Source of the DNA: Oscillatoriales cyanobacterium RM2_1_1 | GTDB taxonomy: Bacteria > Cyanobacteriota > Cyanobacteriia > Cyanobacteriales > Microcoleaceae | Length of the DNA: 64,000 nt | NCBI GenBank assembly: GCA_012033335.1 | Contig: JAAURB010000006.1 | Span: forward strand, 16,707-80,706 | Direction of reading: 5' to 3' | Part shown: positions 34,910 to 44,500 of the stretch, one piece after another | How the letters are laid out: the number at the start of each line of letters is the position of its first letter | Numbering within the stretch: position 1 is the first letter of the stretch | The notes under the pieces: model-generated | Told to the model about the DNA's origin: nothing | The model's database searches: none | What the model saw: only the letters and a program-made list of their open reading frames with translations | Translations under genes and position numbers: made by a program

Positions 34910-36976
34910 TTAGCTCTGGGGTTCTGCGAATAGCACCAGGGAGCAGTTGAGATTAGTCACCAGTTCATGGGTCAGGCTACTGACGATCAAGCCACCAGCG
35001 GTGCGACGACGGTGCGATCGCATCACCACCAGATCGGCCTGCTGAGCTTGACCCAGGATTGTTGTAGCAATATGATCCGCTGCGATCACGTTGATGGATA
35101 CAGGCGAGGAAACCGCTGTGTCCTCCAGGGCTTCAACCCAACTTTCCTGAATTCTAGCGACCTGGGTGTCTGAGGTCTGTTCAGGGCAAACGTAAAGCAG
35201 GGTAACGGTAGCCTGGTTTGTACTGGCGACGAGTTGCGCAAACCTGACCGTTCTCAGGGTTGGGGGTTTGAGAGTTTTCACCAAGACTAAAATCCGCTGA
35301 ATCTTAACCGGTTCCTGCAACAACCGCATCACCGCAACCGGGCAGTGGCAAGACCAGAACACATTGTTGATCACCGTGCCAAACAGTAGCGCCTGAAAAC
35401 TGGTAATTTCACTCCAGCCCATCACAATTAAGCTGGCATCTTGTTCACAGGCGGTGCGAATAATTCCAGTGGCTACATCTCCATCAATCCGCAAAACCGG
35501 CTTAGTTTCTACTTGAAATTCTTCACCGACCTGCAGGGCTTGCTTGAGTAGGGCGCGACTTTGCTTCAGGGCGAGTTGCAGTTCTGGCTCATCCATGTGA
35601 ATCTGAGCATGGGTAGCAATTGACAAGGGGATGATCGAGCCCGATTCATGGTGGGCAATCAGAGCGGCCATCTGAATTAAATATCGCTCTGTATCCGGAT
35701 TGGAGACTGGCACCACGACGGCAAAGGGGATCGGGTCTTCGTGATGTTCCTGCTGGTTTTCCCACCAGATACTAACGGAGTCGGATACCTGACGAGTTTG
35801 ACGCAGCAGCAACGGCAGCGCAAATCTCTGGGTTAACAATGGCCCCAAAATTGAGGTGGCCAGCATCAACACAATCACACTATTAAAAACGGACTCAGTC
35901 AGGAGTCCCACCTGAAAACCCACTAACGTTGCGGCCAGAGTCGTGGCCACTTGTGGCAGAGACAGAGACCAGATCAGCAGGGTTTCATCCCAGTTGTAAC
36001 CGCAGAACAGCTTAGTCACCCAGGCGGCAATCCACTTACTGAGAATCAAGCCCAGGACAATGGCCAGGGCTAGACCAAAATCATTAATCAGGGTCGAAAT
36101 AAATACAGGAACATTAATTAATAACCCCATGGCAATGAAGAAAAAGGGAATAAATAAAACACTTCCCACAAACTCTACTTTGTCTTTAACAGGGCTATTG
36201 CCGACGACATCATTAACAGCCAGACCCGCCAGGAACGCCCCAACAATCTGATCAACCCCAATTACCTGAGCCCCAACTGAAGCCAAAAAAACAGCTAGCA
36301 AGACAAACAAAAATTGATTGCCTTCATCGTTCCCAGTCCGACGAAAATAATTTTTCCCAGCCCAATCAAACCCAAATAAAACAATTCCTGAATAAAGGGT
36401 TAAAGAAATCAGTAACTTGACCAGATCCAGGGCTGAGAAGCTTCCGGTATGAATCGGGACACAAATGGCCAGGACTAATAAGGCACTAATACTGGTAAAA
36501 ATTGCCCCACCGATAGAAATGACCACAGGCTCTATTTCAGCCAGTCCTAAACGTTGGATAATAGGATAGGCGAGCAAGGTGTGGGAAGCTAGCAAAGAGC
36601 CAACTAGAATCGCAGCATTCCAACCAAAGCCAAAGTACAAACCCGTAATCATTCCCGCAATCATAGGGAAAACAAATGTGGCAATTCCAAAGCCTAAAGC
36701 CCGATTTTTTTTGCGGTTGAATTGTGCCAGATCAATCTCCAGTCCCGCCACAAACATCAGATAAATTTTGCCAATATCTGACAGCAACTTCATGGTTTCA
36801 GATTGAGAATTGAGGACTCCTAAACCATGTTCTCCCAGGGCAACTCCCGCCAGCAGTAGCCCAACCAATCCCGGCAGTTTTAGCCGTTCAAACCAGGGAG
36901 GCAAGGTCAGGGAAACCAGCAATAGAATAGTAAAGGTGACAATTGGGCTATCGGGCAGCCAGCTTAAAAGTTGCAT
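34910..36976 (-). CDS. Cation:proton antiporter (CPA2) with universal-stress-protein domains
   Basis: 688 residues from the ATG at 36976 (MQLLSWLPDSPIVTFTILLL). Residues 1-~400 are a KefB/Na-H exchanger domain of about a dozen helices; the motifs LPGLVGLLLAGVALGEHGLG and DQIVGAFLAGLAVND are typical, the latter with the ion-site Asp. The C-terminal ~270 residues form two USP-like domains (PFAVVVPVSNPDTERYLIQM and IQRILVLVKTLKPPTLRTVR starts). They probably bind nucleotide and regulate transport. It should exchange Na+ or K+ for protons. It is monocistronic. Confidence 0.9.
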   Translation of the reverse strand: MQLLSWLPDSPIVTFTILLLVSLTLPPWFERLKLPGLVGLLLAGVALGEHGLGVLNSQSETMKLLSDIGKIYLMFVAGLEIDLAQFNRKKNRALGFGIATFVFPMIAGMITGLYFGFGWNAAILVGSLLASHTLLAYPIIQRLGLAEIEPVVISIGGAIFTSISALLVLAICVPIHTGSFSALDLVKLLISLTLYSGIVLFGFDWAGKNYFRRTGNDEGNQFLFVLLAVFLASVGAQVIGVDQIVGAFLAGLAVNDVVGNSPVKDKVEFVGSVLFIPFFFIAMGLLINVPVFISTLINDFGLALAIVLGLILSKWIAAWVTKLFCGYNWDETLLIWSLSLPQVATTLAATLVGFQVGLLTESVFNSVIVLMLATSILGPLLTQRFALPLLLRQTRQVSDSVSIWWENQQEHHEDPIPFAVVVPVSNPDTERYLIQMAALIAHHESGSIIPLSIATHAQIHMDEPELQLALKQSRALLKQALQVGEEFQVETKPVLRIDGDVATGIIRTACEQDASLIVMGWSEITSFQALLFGTVINNVFWSCHCPVAVMRLLQEPVKIQRILVLVKTLKPPTLRTVRFAQLVASTNQATVTLLYVCPEQTSDTQVARIQESWVEALEDTAVSSPVSINVIAADHIATTILGQAQQADLVVMRSHRRRTAGGLIVSSLTHELVTNLNCSLVLFAEPQS

Positions 36977-37245
36977 TCTAGTGACTAGGAATCTAAGACG
37001 GGAATTGAGCTTAATATTAGCAGTATTGGATTTCAATCGGTTGAAACAAACCAGGATATCAGGTCTAAACTCTGGGTTTACAGCCTCTTAAATCAGCCTC
37101 AAACTTCCCTCTAGCTCAGGATCAACTAGAATCATTAGAAAAAGTTAGACTATGTCTGAGAAGGGCTTTGAAAAGTCGGGTTTGCGACCCGATAGATTGG
37201 ACGGCACAGCTTAAACCCTCTGTAGTTTTGTTGTGTGTGGTGGGT

Positions 37246-37335
37246 CTCTGATTGACTAACAAATCTTTTGTGTGATTACCCAAACTGCCCTCACCCAACC
37301 CCTCTCCCAAATTGGGAGAGGGGTTGGGGGTGAGG
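37246..37335 (+). repeat. Repeat family B, copy 2, truncated
   Basis: CTGATTGACTAACAAATCTT and the following TGTGATTACCCAAACTGCCC match the reverse complement of the right half of the element at 7273-7387. The palindrome CCCTCACCCAACCCCTCTCC / GGAGAGGGGTTGGGGGTGAGG-type centre is at 37288-37335. The far terminal repeat is absent, replaced by repeat A4. Confidence 0.75.
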
Positions 37336-37373
37336 CCCCATCAATCTTCTAATGAATTGCGTCAAGCTACTTA
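37336..37373 (+). repeat. Repeat family A, copy 4, 3' part only
   Basis: CCCCATCAATCTTCTAATGA, then ATTGCGTCAAGCTACTTAC; identical over this block to copy 5 at 38364. It abuts the family B palindrome. Confidence 0.8.
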
Positions 37374-37431
37374 CCCGTTTCAAGCATCCTCTGACAGATT
37401 AATCTTCTCTAAAATCGTCTGAAAAAATTGT

Positions 37432-38196
37432 ATGAAAGTTATCGGGCTTTATCGAAAAACCCAATCTGGAGAACCCGTAATCCCTGCTTCTGTCTTAAAG
37501 CTCAACCCTGGAGAAGGTATAGAATATGACATTTATAGGCAGGTCGGAAGTCCCCGTCAGGTATTGATCGTCAGTCAAAAAACCCTATCTGAGTTTCAAA
37601 TTAAACCGGGGGAACTGGGGGAGAATTTTTTCATTGATGCCCCGATTGAACCATTGCAATCGGGGCAGGTTTTACAAATCGGTTCAGAAGTTTTAATTCG
37701 ATTGATGTTTCACTGTGAACCCTGTAAAAATTTGGAAAAAATTCACCCTGGACTGATGAAGCGGATTGGAATCCAGAGGGGATTTTTAGGGTTTGTGATT
37801 CAGGGCGGCGAGGTTTTTCCTGAGGATATCATCCGCTTAACCTCTGATCGATTTCCAGCACTAGGGGATAGGGCTAAGGAAAGATTTTGGGAGTTTGTTC
37901 CGCGAATTCCAGCGGGAAAAGTGGTCAGGACTTCCAATCTGCTATTGGCCCTTGGGGTATCTTCTGCCTATTACCGAGCGATTCCAACTTTTCTCAAAAC
38001 AGCCATCCAGAGTCTCCCAGTGCATCGAATTGTAGCTGCAGATGGCAGTTTGCTCCCTCGATATATTCCGGATCAGGCTCAACAACTATGGGCTGAAGGA
38101 ATCGAACTCCAGCGGAATAAAGTTGTTAATTCTGATGACTTCTGGCCCCCTATCAATTTTTATCCCCAAATTTTGATCCATAACAATCCCAACTAA
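37432..38196 (+). CDS. MOSC domain fused to an alkyltransferase-like (MGMT/ATL) domain
   Basis: 254 residues. Residues 1-~140 look like a small MOSC domain: IGLYRKTQSGEPVIPASVLK, QVLIVSQKTLSEFQIKPGEL, GENFFIDAPIEPLQSGQVLQ, IGSEVLIRLMFHCEPCKNL with a Cys pair, and GFVIQGGEVFPEDIIRL. Residues ~145-235 resemble the DNA-binding part of O6-methylguanine methyltransferases: FWEFVPRIPAGKVVRTSNLL, YYRAIPTFLKTAIQSLPVHR, IVAADGSLLP and QAQQLWAEGIEL. The acceptor Cys of the PCHR motif is Val here (LPVHRIV), so it cannot accept alkyl groups and would be ATL-like. MOSC domains carry sulfur to metals or bind molybdenum cofactor. The combined role is unknown. Confidence 0.75.
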   Translation: MKVIGLYRKTQSGEPVIPASVLKLNPGEGIEYDIYRQVGSPRQVLIVSQKTLSEFQIKPGELGENFFIDAPIEPLQSGQVLQIGSEVLIRLMFHCEPCKNLEKIHPGLMKRIGIQRGFLGFVIQGGEVFPEDIIRLTSDRFPALGDRAKERFWEFVPRIPAGKVVRTSNLLLALGVSSAYYRAIPTFLKTAIQSLPVHRIVAADGSLLPRYIPDQAQQLWAEGIELQRNKVVNSDDFWPPINFYPQILIHNNPN

Positions 38197-38554
38197 TTTA
38201 TGAAAGCCTGACATTCTAACCCACTTTGTCTTTTGAAATTCATTCAGTAGATGGTTGTAATTAATTGTTAGATGGAAGGGGGTCTAGGGCTTTGTCCTAG
38301 GAAGGGAACACTACTCCCTTCACCCCCACATCAATCTTCTAATGAATTGCGTCAAGCTACTTACTACCAGTGATTAATCCTTAAAATCTACGTCTCAAGA
38401 TTGATGCTGTTCGAGCTTTCGTTTATTAGAATTTTAGTTAAATAGATAGGGACGAATGCATTCAGAAAGAATAGGAAAAGAATAGAGCTTTAAACCTATT
38501 GCTTACTATTTGTTTGATTTGCTGTTTATTTGATTTAAATTAAGAGGTTCATTC
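38197..38554. other. 358-bp spacer with repeat A5
   Basis: Contains family A copy 5 (38255-38364) and the AT-rich leader of the lipoprotein gene, with several TTTGATTT-like units at 38510-38538. No ORF supported. Confidence 0.5.
38255..38364 (+). repeat. Dispersed repeat family A, copy 5 (most complete)
   Basis: Runs from TTGTAATTAATTGTTAGATG to GCGTCAAGCTACTTAC. The inside holds CTAGGGCTTTGTCCTAG (hairpin, 38284-38300) and a second inverted pair GAAGGGA / TCCCTTC (38301-38321). The outer edges are loosely inverted (AATTAATTGTTAGATGG against CATCAATCTTCTAATGAATT), making the whole element palindromic. Confidence 0.85.
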
Positions 38555-39166
38555 ATGAAAGATTTTAAACTAGCCCGATTTTCAAAGCCATTAATCCTAA
38601 CGCTAGCCTTGTTTTTAGTTCCGTTAGCTGCATGTCGGGTAGAACAAGAAGAAGCAGGCAGCCTACCTGATGTAGATGTGAGCGTAGAGCCGGGAAGTTT
38701 GCCAGAGTATGACATTCAGGGGCCTGATGTCAATGTTGGAGTTACAGAACGTACGGTAACCATTCCTAAGGTTATCGTTGTCCAGGAAGAGGAAACGGTT
38801 GAAATTCCCTATGTTGATGTCGATGTTCCCGGGGCAGAACGGGAGGAACGCACTATCACCACGGAGGTAGAAGTTCCTTCAAAGGGTTATGCTCTCAATA
38901 TTCAGGGGATCCATGTTGTGAATAATGAGCTGTGGGTCGTGTCTCAACTTGAGGTACAAAATCCTAATGCAGTCCAGGCAATAACCCGAGTTTCGGATCG
39001 GGTGGCATTGAATGCTCCGAGTATGCCCGTTCGCCAATATGTTATTGGTGAACGCCCCGAGGGCAGCTTTAATGAGCAATATACTTTTATCAGCGATCGC
39101 CAGCAAATTGCCGCCGAATTAGATTCCGGACGACAATTATACGAACAACAAAATGCGTCTCTGTAA
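38555..39166 (+). CDS. Lipoprotein of unknown function
   Basis: 203 residues. The signal peptide MKDFKLARFSKPLILTLALF ends in the lipobox LAAC, so the mature protein starts at Cys27 and should be lipid-anchored. The mature chain is acidic and Val/Glu-rich, with EERTITTEVEVPSKGYALNI and the ERTVTIPKVIVVQEEETVEI strand repeats, then a predicted globular end IQGIHVVNNELWVVSQLEVQ. I do not recognise the family, although such Val/Glu-rich lipoproteins occur across filamentous cyanobacteria. It is monocistronic, with a 12-bp stem hairpin downstream. Confidence 0.75.
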   Translation: MKDFKLARFSKPLILTLALFLVPLAACRVEQEEAGSLPDVDVSVEPGSLPEYDIQGPDVNVGVTERTVTIPKVIVVQEEETVEIPYVDVDVPGAEREERTITTEVEVPSKGYALNIQGIHVVNNELWVVSQLEVQNPNAVQAITRVSDRVALNAPSMPVRQYVIGERPEGSFNEQYTFISDRQQIAAELDSGRQLYEQQNASL

Positions 39167-39287
39167 TTCCTGATTTGATCAGTTCTCTCTATAGTCTCCT
39201 CTCAAGAGGTTGTATGAGTATCTTATGGGATCAAGTCGGTTAAGCCTCTCCCATTTAATTCTGTCTGTAAAGGTCTTATCAAGACTC

Positions 39288-39321
39288 GCTGACAAACATT
39301 TGGAAGCAGATGTTTGTCAGC
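39288..39321. promoter_or_regulatory. Perfect 12-bp hairpin upstream of the UPF0057 gene
   Basis: GCTGACAAACAT and ATGTTTGTCAGC flank a 10-base loop. No T-run follows, so it is not a standard terminator. It lies 63 bp upstream of the small membrane-protein start and could be an operator or leader structure. Confidence 0.5.
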
Positions 39322-39384
39322 CAATAATGTTTAGTCAAAAACCTTGTTGTATTCCTACACTCTACTAAATCAACTGGTGAACTC

Positions 39385-39543
39385 ATGGATATCCTTCGAC
39401 TGATTGTAGCTATTTTTCTTCCACCGTTGGGAGTTTTTCTAGAAGTAGGATTAAGTGGTCAATTCTGGCTGAATTTATTGTTGACTTTCCTAGGCTATAT
39501 TCCGGGAATTATTCATGCAGTCTGGATTATTTATAAACGGTAA
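39385..39543 (+). CDS. UPF0057/YqaE/PMP3 family small membrane protein
   Basis: 52 residues: MDILRLIVAIFLPPLGVFLE, then VGLSGQFWLNLLLTFLGYIP, then GIIHAVWIIYKR. This is the complete PMP3/YqaE pattern: two membrane helices, FLPPLGVFL in the first and LGYIPGIIHAVWII in the second. Members are stress-induced membrane proteins linked to cation homeostasis and salt tolerance in plants, yeast and bacteria. It is a stand-alone gene between the lipoprotein and ureC. Confidence 0.92.
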   Translation: MDILRLIVAIFLPPLGVFLEVGLSGQFWLNLLLTFLGYIPGIIHAVWIIYKR

Positions 39544-39644
39544 GAACCTAAAATTCAACCATTTTTGCTAGTTGGATTTATCAGTTTGAATGCTACTGAA
39601 AGCTTAATTCAAAAGCGAAGTCTAAAGATCGGCTCAAAAGATCG

Positions 39645-41362
39645 TTAGAACAGAAAGTATCGCTGTGCCATTGGTAAAATATTCATAGGCTCACAGGTGA
39701 GTAATTCTCCATCGGCTCGAACTTCGTAGGTTTCTGGATCAACTTCCATCTGGGGCAAGGCATAATTTAATTTCATGTCCGCTTTGCTTAAATTGCGGGT
39801 ATTGGCAACGGCGATCGCCGTTTTTTGCAGGCCGAGATCACGAGGAACTCCAGCGTCTAAAGCCGCCGCCGAGACAAAGGTAAAGGACGTGGCTGTCATT
39901 GCGCCACCATAGCTCCCAAACATAGGTTGCATATGAACCGGTTGGGGGGTGGGAATACTGGCGTTAGCATCTCCCATTTGCGACCAGGCAATCATACCAC
40001 CCTTGATCACCAGTTCAGGTTTCACTCCAAAAAAGCCAGGGGGCCACAGACACAAATCTGCGATTTTACCCTCTTCCACAGAGCCGACATCGTTAGCAAT
40101 GCCGTGGGCGATCGCCGGGTTAATCGTATACTTGGCAATATAGCGCTTGGCCCGAAAATTGTCGTGGGTTTCTCCAGAGCATTCTGGGTCAGATAGTAAG
40201 CCCCGCTGGACTTTCATCTTGTGGGCCGTTTGCCAGGTACGAATAATCGTTTCCCCTACCCGCCCCATGGCTTGAGAGTCGGAGGAGATCATACTAAACG
40301 CCCCTAGATCATGCAAAATATCCTCAGCAGCAATGGTTTCCCGGCGAATTCTCGATTCAGCAAAGGCAACATCTTCGGGAATACTGCGGGACAGGTGATG
40401 ACACACCATCATCATATCCAGATGCTCTTCCAGGGTATTCATCGTGTAGGGGCGAGTGGGGTTGGTGGAAGAGGGTAGAACATTGCTCTGGCCGCAAACC
40501 TTGATGATATCGGGGGCATGGCCGCCTCCCGCCCCCTCGGTATGGTAAGTGTGAATCACCCGATCCTTGAACGCTTGAATTGTCGTTTCCACAAACCCGG
40601 CTTCATTTAAAGTATCGGTGTGGATCGCCACCTGAACACCATATTGATCTGCCACCGTTAAGCAGGTGTCAATGGCCGCAGGCGTTGTTCCCCAATCCTC
40701 ATGGAGCTTTAGCCCCATCGCTCCAGCTCTGATCTGTTCTACTAGTCCTTCTGGTTTGGCGCTGTTGCCTTTGCCAAGGAACCCCAAATTCATCGGGAAA
40801 GCATCGGCGGCTTGGAGCATCCGATGAATATTCCAGGCCCCGGGGGTGCAGGTGGTGGCATTGGTGCCGGTGGCGGGGCCTGTGCCACCGCCAATCATGG
40901 TGGTAATCCCAGAGGCGATCGCGTTTCGATTTGTTGGGGACAGATGAAGTGAATATGGCTGTCAATTCCCCCTGCTGTGAGAATTCTCCCTTCCCCGGCA
41001 ATCACTTCTGTGGCAGGGCCGATGATAATGGTGACATGATCCTGAATGTGAGGGTTGCCGGCTTTGCCGATTTTAAAAATTCTGCCGTCTCTGATACCAA
41101 TGTCGGCCTTAACCACCCCCCACCAGTCAAGAATTAGGGCGTTGGTAATGACCAAATCCACGGCTCCATCCGCTCGCGAAATTGGAGATTGTCCCATGCC
41201 ATCCCGGATCACCTTGCCTCCCCCAAACTTGACCTCGTCGCCATAGGTGGTATAGTCCCGTTCCACTTCGATGAACAGTTCCGTGTCCGCTAGCCGAACT
41301 CGATTGCCTACAGTCGGGCCAAAGGTTTCTGCATAGGCCCGTCGATCCATGCGATAGCTCAT
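39645..41362 (-). CDS. ureC: Urease subunit alpha (apparent -1 frameshift)
   Basis: Start ATG at 41362 ([20 protein letters not shown]). The first frame carries the [11 protein letters not shown] zinc/nickel-site motif and then runs out; the next frame continues AIASGITT in codons and then [20 protein letters not shown]. One base missing between 40922 and 40923, beside a HIP1 palindrome, restores a ~573-codon gene. Later motifs: [12 protein letters not shown] (carbamylated Lys bridging two Ni), [27 protein letters not shown] and [14 protein letters not shown] (catalytic His flap). It hydrolyses urea to ammonia and carbamate. No other urease gene lies nearby, as is usual for scattered cyanobacterial urease genes. 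Confidence 0.9.
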
Positions 41363-41411
41363 GTTGATTTTTTCCTCATTCAGACTCACTATTCAAACTC
41401 AATCTAAGCAT

Positions 41412-41441
41412 AAAGCCCCTCTCCTGAAAGGAGAGGGGTTT
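41412..41441. repeat. Palindromic repeat, family B centre only
   Basis: CCCCTCTCC and GGAGAGGGG flank TGAAA. It resembles the core of the family B palindromes without their flanks. It lies between the exoprotein end and the ureC start. Confidence 0.7.
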
Positions 41442-41520
41442 AAGGGTAACTTAAGGATACTCTAGTTTGTCTGTCCAATATCACCAGTCCTGGTTGGCTG
41501 GCAGCACTAGCCGGGACTCC

Positions 41521-44500
41521 CTAGACGTAGCTAAAGGATGGGCTGTTCAGATCCAGGGTTCCTGGGGCAATATTCTGGACAATCCCAATCAATTCATTCT
41601 GATTGCTGGTTTTGAGGAAGATGGCTGTATCCCCAGCACTGCCCACTGGAGATGCCGCTAGAACATAGTTGCTGGCACCCCCCTGAAGCTGAATCACATC
41701 TTCATCCACGGTGAAGTCTAGTAGAATGGCGTAGTCATCCAGCCCAGGGGTACCATTGTCGCCATCGTTGTAGAAGGGGACAAATTCATCTCCCAGGACA
41801 AATAAATCTCGGCTCCGGGGGGCCTGAAGATTCGGGCGCTCGCCCATGAGCTGATCGATTTCTCCCAAACCGGCCTGAGGGGCTTCTAGCTCAACTCCTA
41901 CTAGAGTGTCTGACTCCTCACCCCCGAAAAGTTTGTCAGAGCCCTGACCTCCAAAGAGTTGGTCATTACCGGCGTTCCCCCGAAGTTGGTCATTACCGGC
42001 TTCGCCGTAGAGCCGATCATTACCCGTGTTGCCGGAGAGGTTGTCATTGTCGTCCCCCCCAAACAGGGCATCGTTGCCCCGTCCCCCTTGAAGGGTATCT
42101 TCGTCTTCCAGACCGAAGACCTTGTCGTTGCCAGCGAAGCCCTGCATCCGATCTTTTCCGGGGGTTCCCACTAGCTCATCATTGCCAGAAGTTCCGTCAA
42201 TCGTGGTAATCAGGGAATAGTTCCCAAAGTTGAGGTCGGTTATGGTTTCTCCCGGTTCCAGGTTGATATTGTGGGTGCTGCCCTGACCCACAACAAAAAT
42301 CTCTGAGTCAAAGTCAACCGGATCGGTTCCTGTCCAGGCAATATTACCACCGGAAATGTCAGGGCCGTAATCAGAGGTGTTGTTGTTAGTGACTTGAGTC
42401 ATCTCTTCCCCATCATAGGAGTAGATTTCGTTATCACTGACTCCATCGTAGGCTGACCAGACAATAGTGTCTCCATCAATTTGGGGATTGAATTCAGAGA
42501 AGTTGTTATCTGTAACCTGAGTTACTTGGTTGCCGTCGTAGTAGAAGATTTCTGAGTCATTGAAATCAGGGTAGCCATACCAGGTAATATTTCCCTGGGA
42601 AACTTGTGGGTCATAGTCGTCAAAAGCGTTATCGGTGATTTGAGTGATGCTACTGCCATCGTAAGAGTAGATTTCGTAATCACTGACTCCGTCGTAGCCC
42701 GACCAAACGATAGTGTTTCCATCAATTTGGGGATTGGATTCATAGTCATTGTTGTTGGTGACCTGAGTAACCTCAGTGCCGTTGTAGTGAAAGATTTCCG
42801 AGTCACTGAAACCAGGGTAGCCATACCAGGTGACATTCCCCTGGGAAACTTGCGGATCGTAATCATCGAAGTTATTGCTAGTGATCTGGTTGACGGTTTC
42901 ACCATCATAGAGATAGATTTCATAGTCATTGCCATCGTAGGCTGACCAGACTACCGTGTTCCCATCAACTTGAGGATTACTCTCATAAGTATCATTGTCT
43001 GTAACCTGAGTAATCTCCTGGGGAAATCCGGCGGGAGCGGTCTGCACCCAATCGGCTTGCAAAACCTCCGCAATCACGTACTGGCCAAATTCCAGATCCG
43101 GAAAGCTGTAAGTGCCGCTGGCATCTGTAGTGGTGGAAATTTCATCTTCGTCGAGCTGGCCGTTGTTATTATCATCCAGGTAGATTGTCCAGCCGGGGAG
43201 TCCAGGTTCAGTGGTATCCCATGCGCCGTCGCGATCCAGGTCGTTCCACTTGCTACCTGAAATCTCACCGGGCAAAGCGCGGTTACCAAAGTTCAGGTCT
43301 GAAACGGTTCCGCCTGCCTCTAGCTCAATGGTGTAAGTACCTTCTGCCGGTGCGGTCTGTTCCCAACCCGTCTCCAACACTTCAGCAATGGTATAGGTTC
43401 CTTCAGACAGGGTGAAGGAGTAATTCCCATCCCCATCAGTCACCGTGGAGGTTTCTCCCGGATCTAGCTGGCCATTGGTATTCTGGTCGATATAAATCGT
43501 CCAATCTTCCAGACCCGGTTCCGCTTCTCCCCGAACCCCATCACCATTTTGGTCGTACCACTTCGTTCCAGATAGGGTTCCGGGTTGCCAGTTACCGAAG
43601 TCCAGCCCAGCAATCACCTCTCCGGGGCCAATATTCACTTGGTGAGTATTGCCCTGGGTGGTGAGGTAAATTTCTTCATCACTAATCCCGTCATAACCCT
43701 GCCAGACCAGGGTATTTCCGTCGATTTGAGGGTTACTGTCATAAACATTATTGTCTGTAACCTGAGTTACAATCTTGCCATCATAGGCATAGATTTCGTT
43801 ATCGCTCACTCCGTCATAGCCTAACCAAACTATGACATTGCCATCAATTTGAGGATCGTATTCGGAGAAATCATTGTCCGTAACCTGAGTTACCGCGCTG
43901 CCATCATAGTAGAAGACTTCATAGTCCCTGAAATCAGCATTTCCATACCAGGTTAGATTGCGTCCTGAAATCCGGGGACTATAGTCATCAAAGTCATTGT
44001 CTGTAACCTGAGTCACCGCGCTGCTGTCGTAGTAGAAGACTTCAGCATCATTAAAATCAGAGTAGCCGTACCAGGTGATATTCCCTTCAGAAACCTGGGG
44101 CTCGTAATCGTCAAAGTTATTATCCGTAACCTGGATGATATTGCTGCCATCGTAGGCATAGATTTCGTTATCGCTCACCCCGTCATAGCCTGACCAAACT
44201 ATGACATTGCCATCAATTTGAGGGTTGAATTCGAAGAAATCATTATTCGTAACCTGAACGATTTCACTATCGTCGTAGTAAAAAATTTCGGCATCACTAA
44301 AACCAGGGTAACCATACCAGGCGACATTACCCCCTGAAATCTGAGGCCCATAATCGTCGAAGTTGTTGTCAGTGATCTGAACAATTTCACTACCGTCGTA
44401 TAGGTAAATCTCATTATCGCTGCCATCGTAAGCCGACCAGACGATAGTGTCCCCATCAATTTGGAGATTGCTTTCGTAGTCATCATTATCTGTGATCTGA

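Larger units (their letters stand above)
36977..37431. other. 455-bp spacer with repeats B2 and A4
   Basis: Divergent promoters are expected. A truncated family B element (37246-37335) is joined directly to the 3' half of a family A element (37336-37373), forming a composite repeat. No ORF is supported. Confidence 0.6.
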
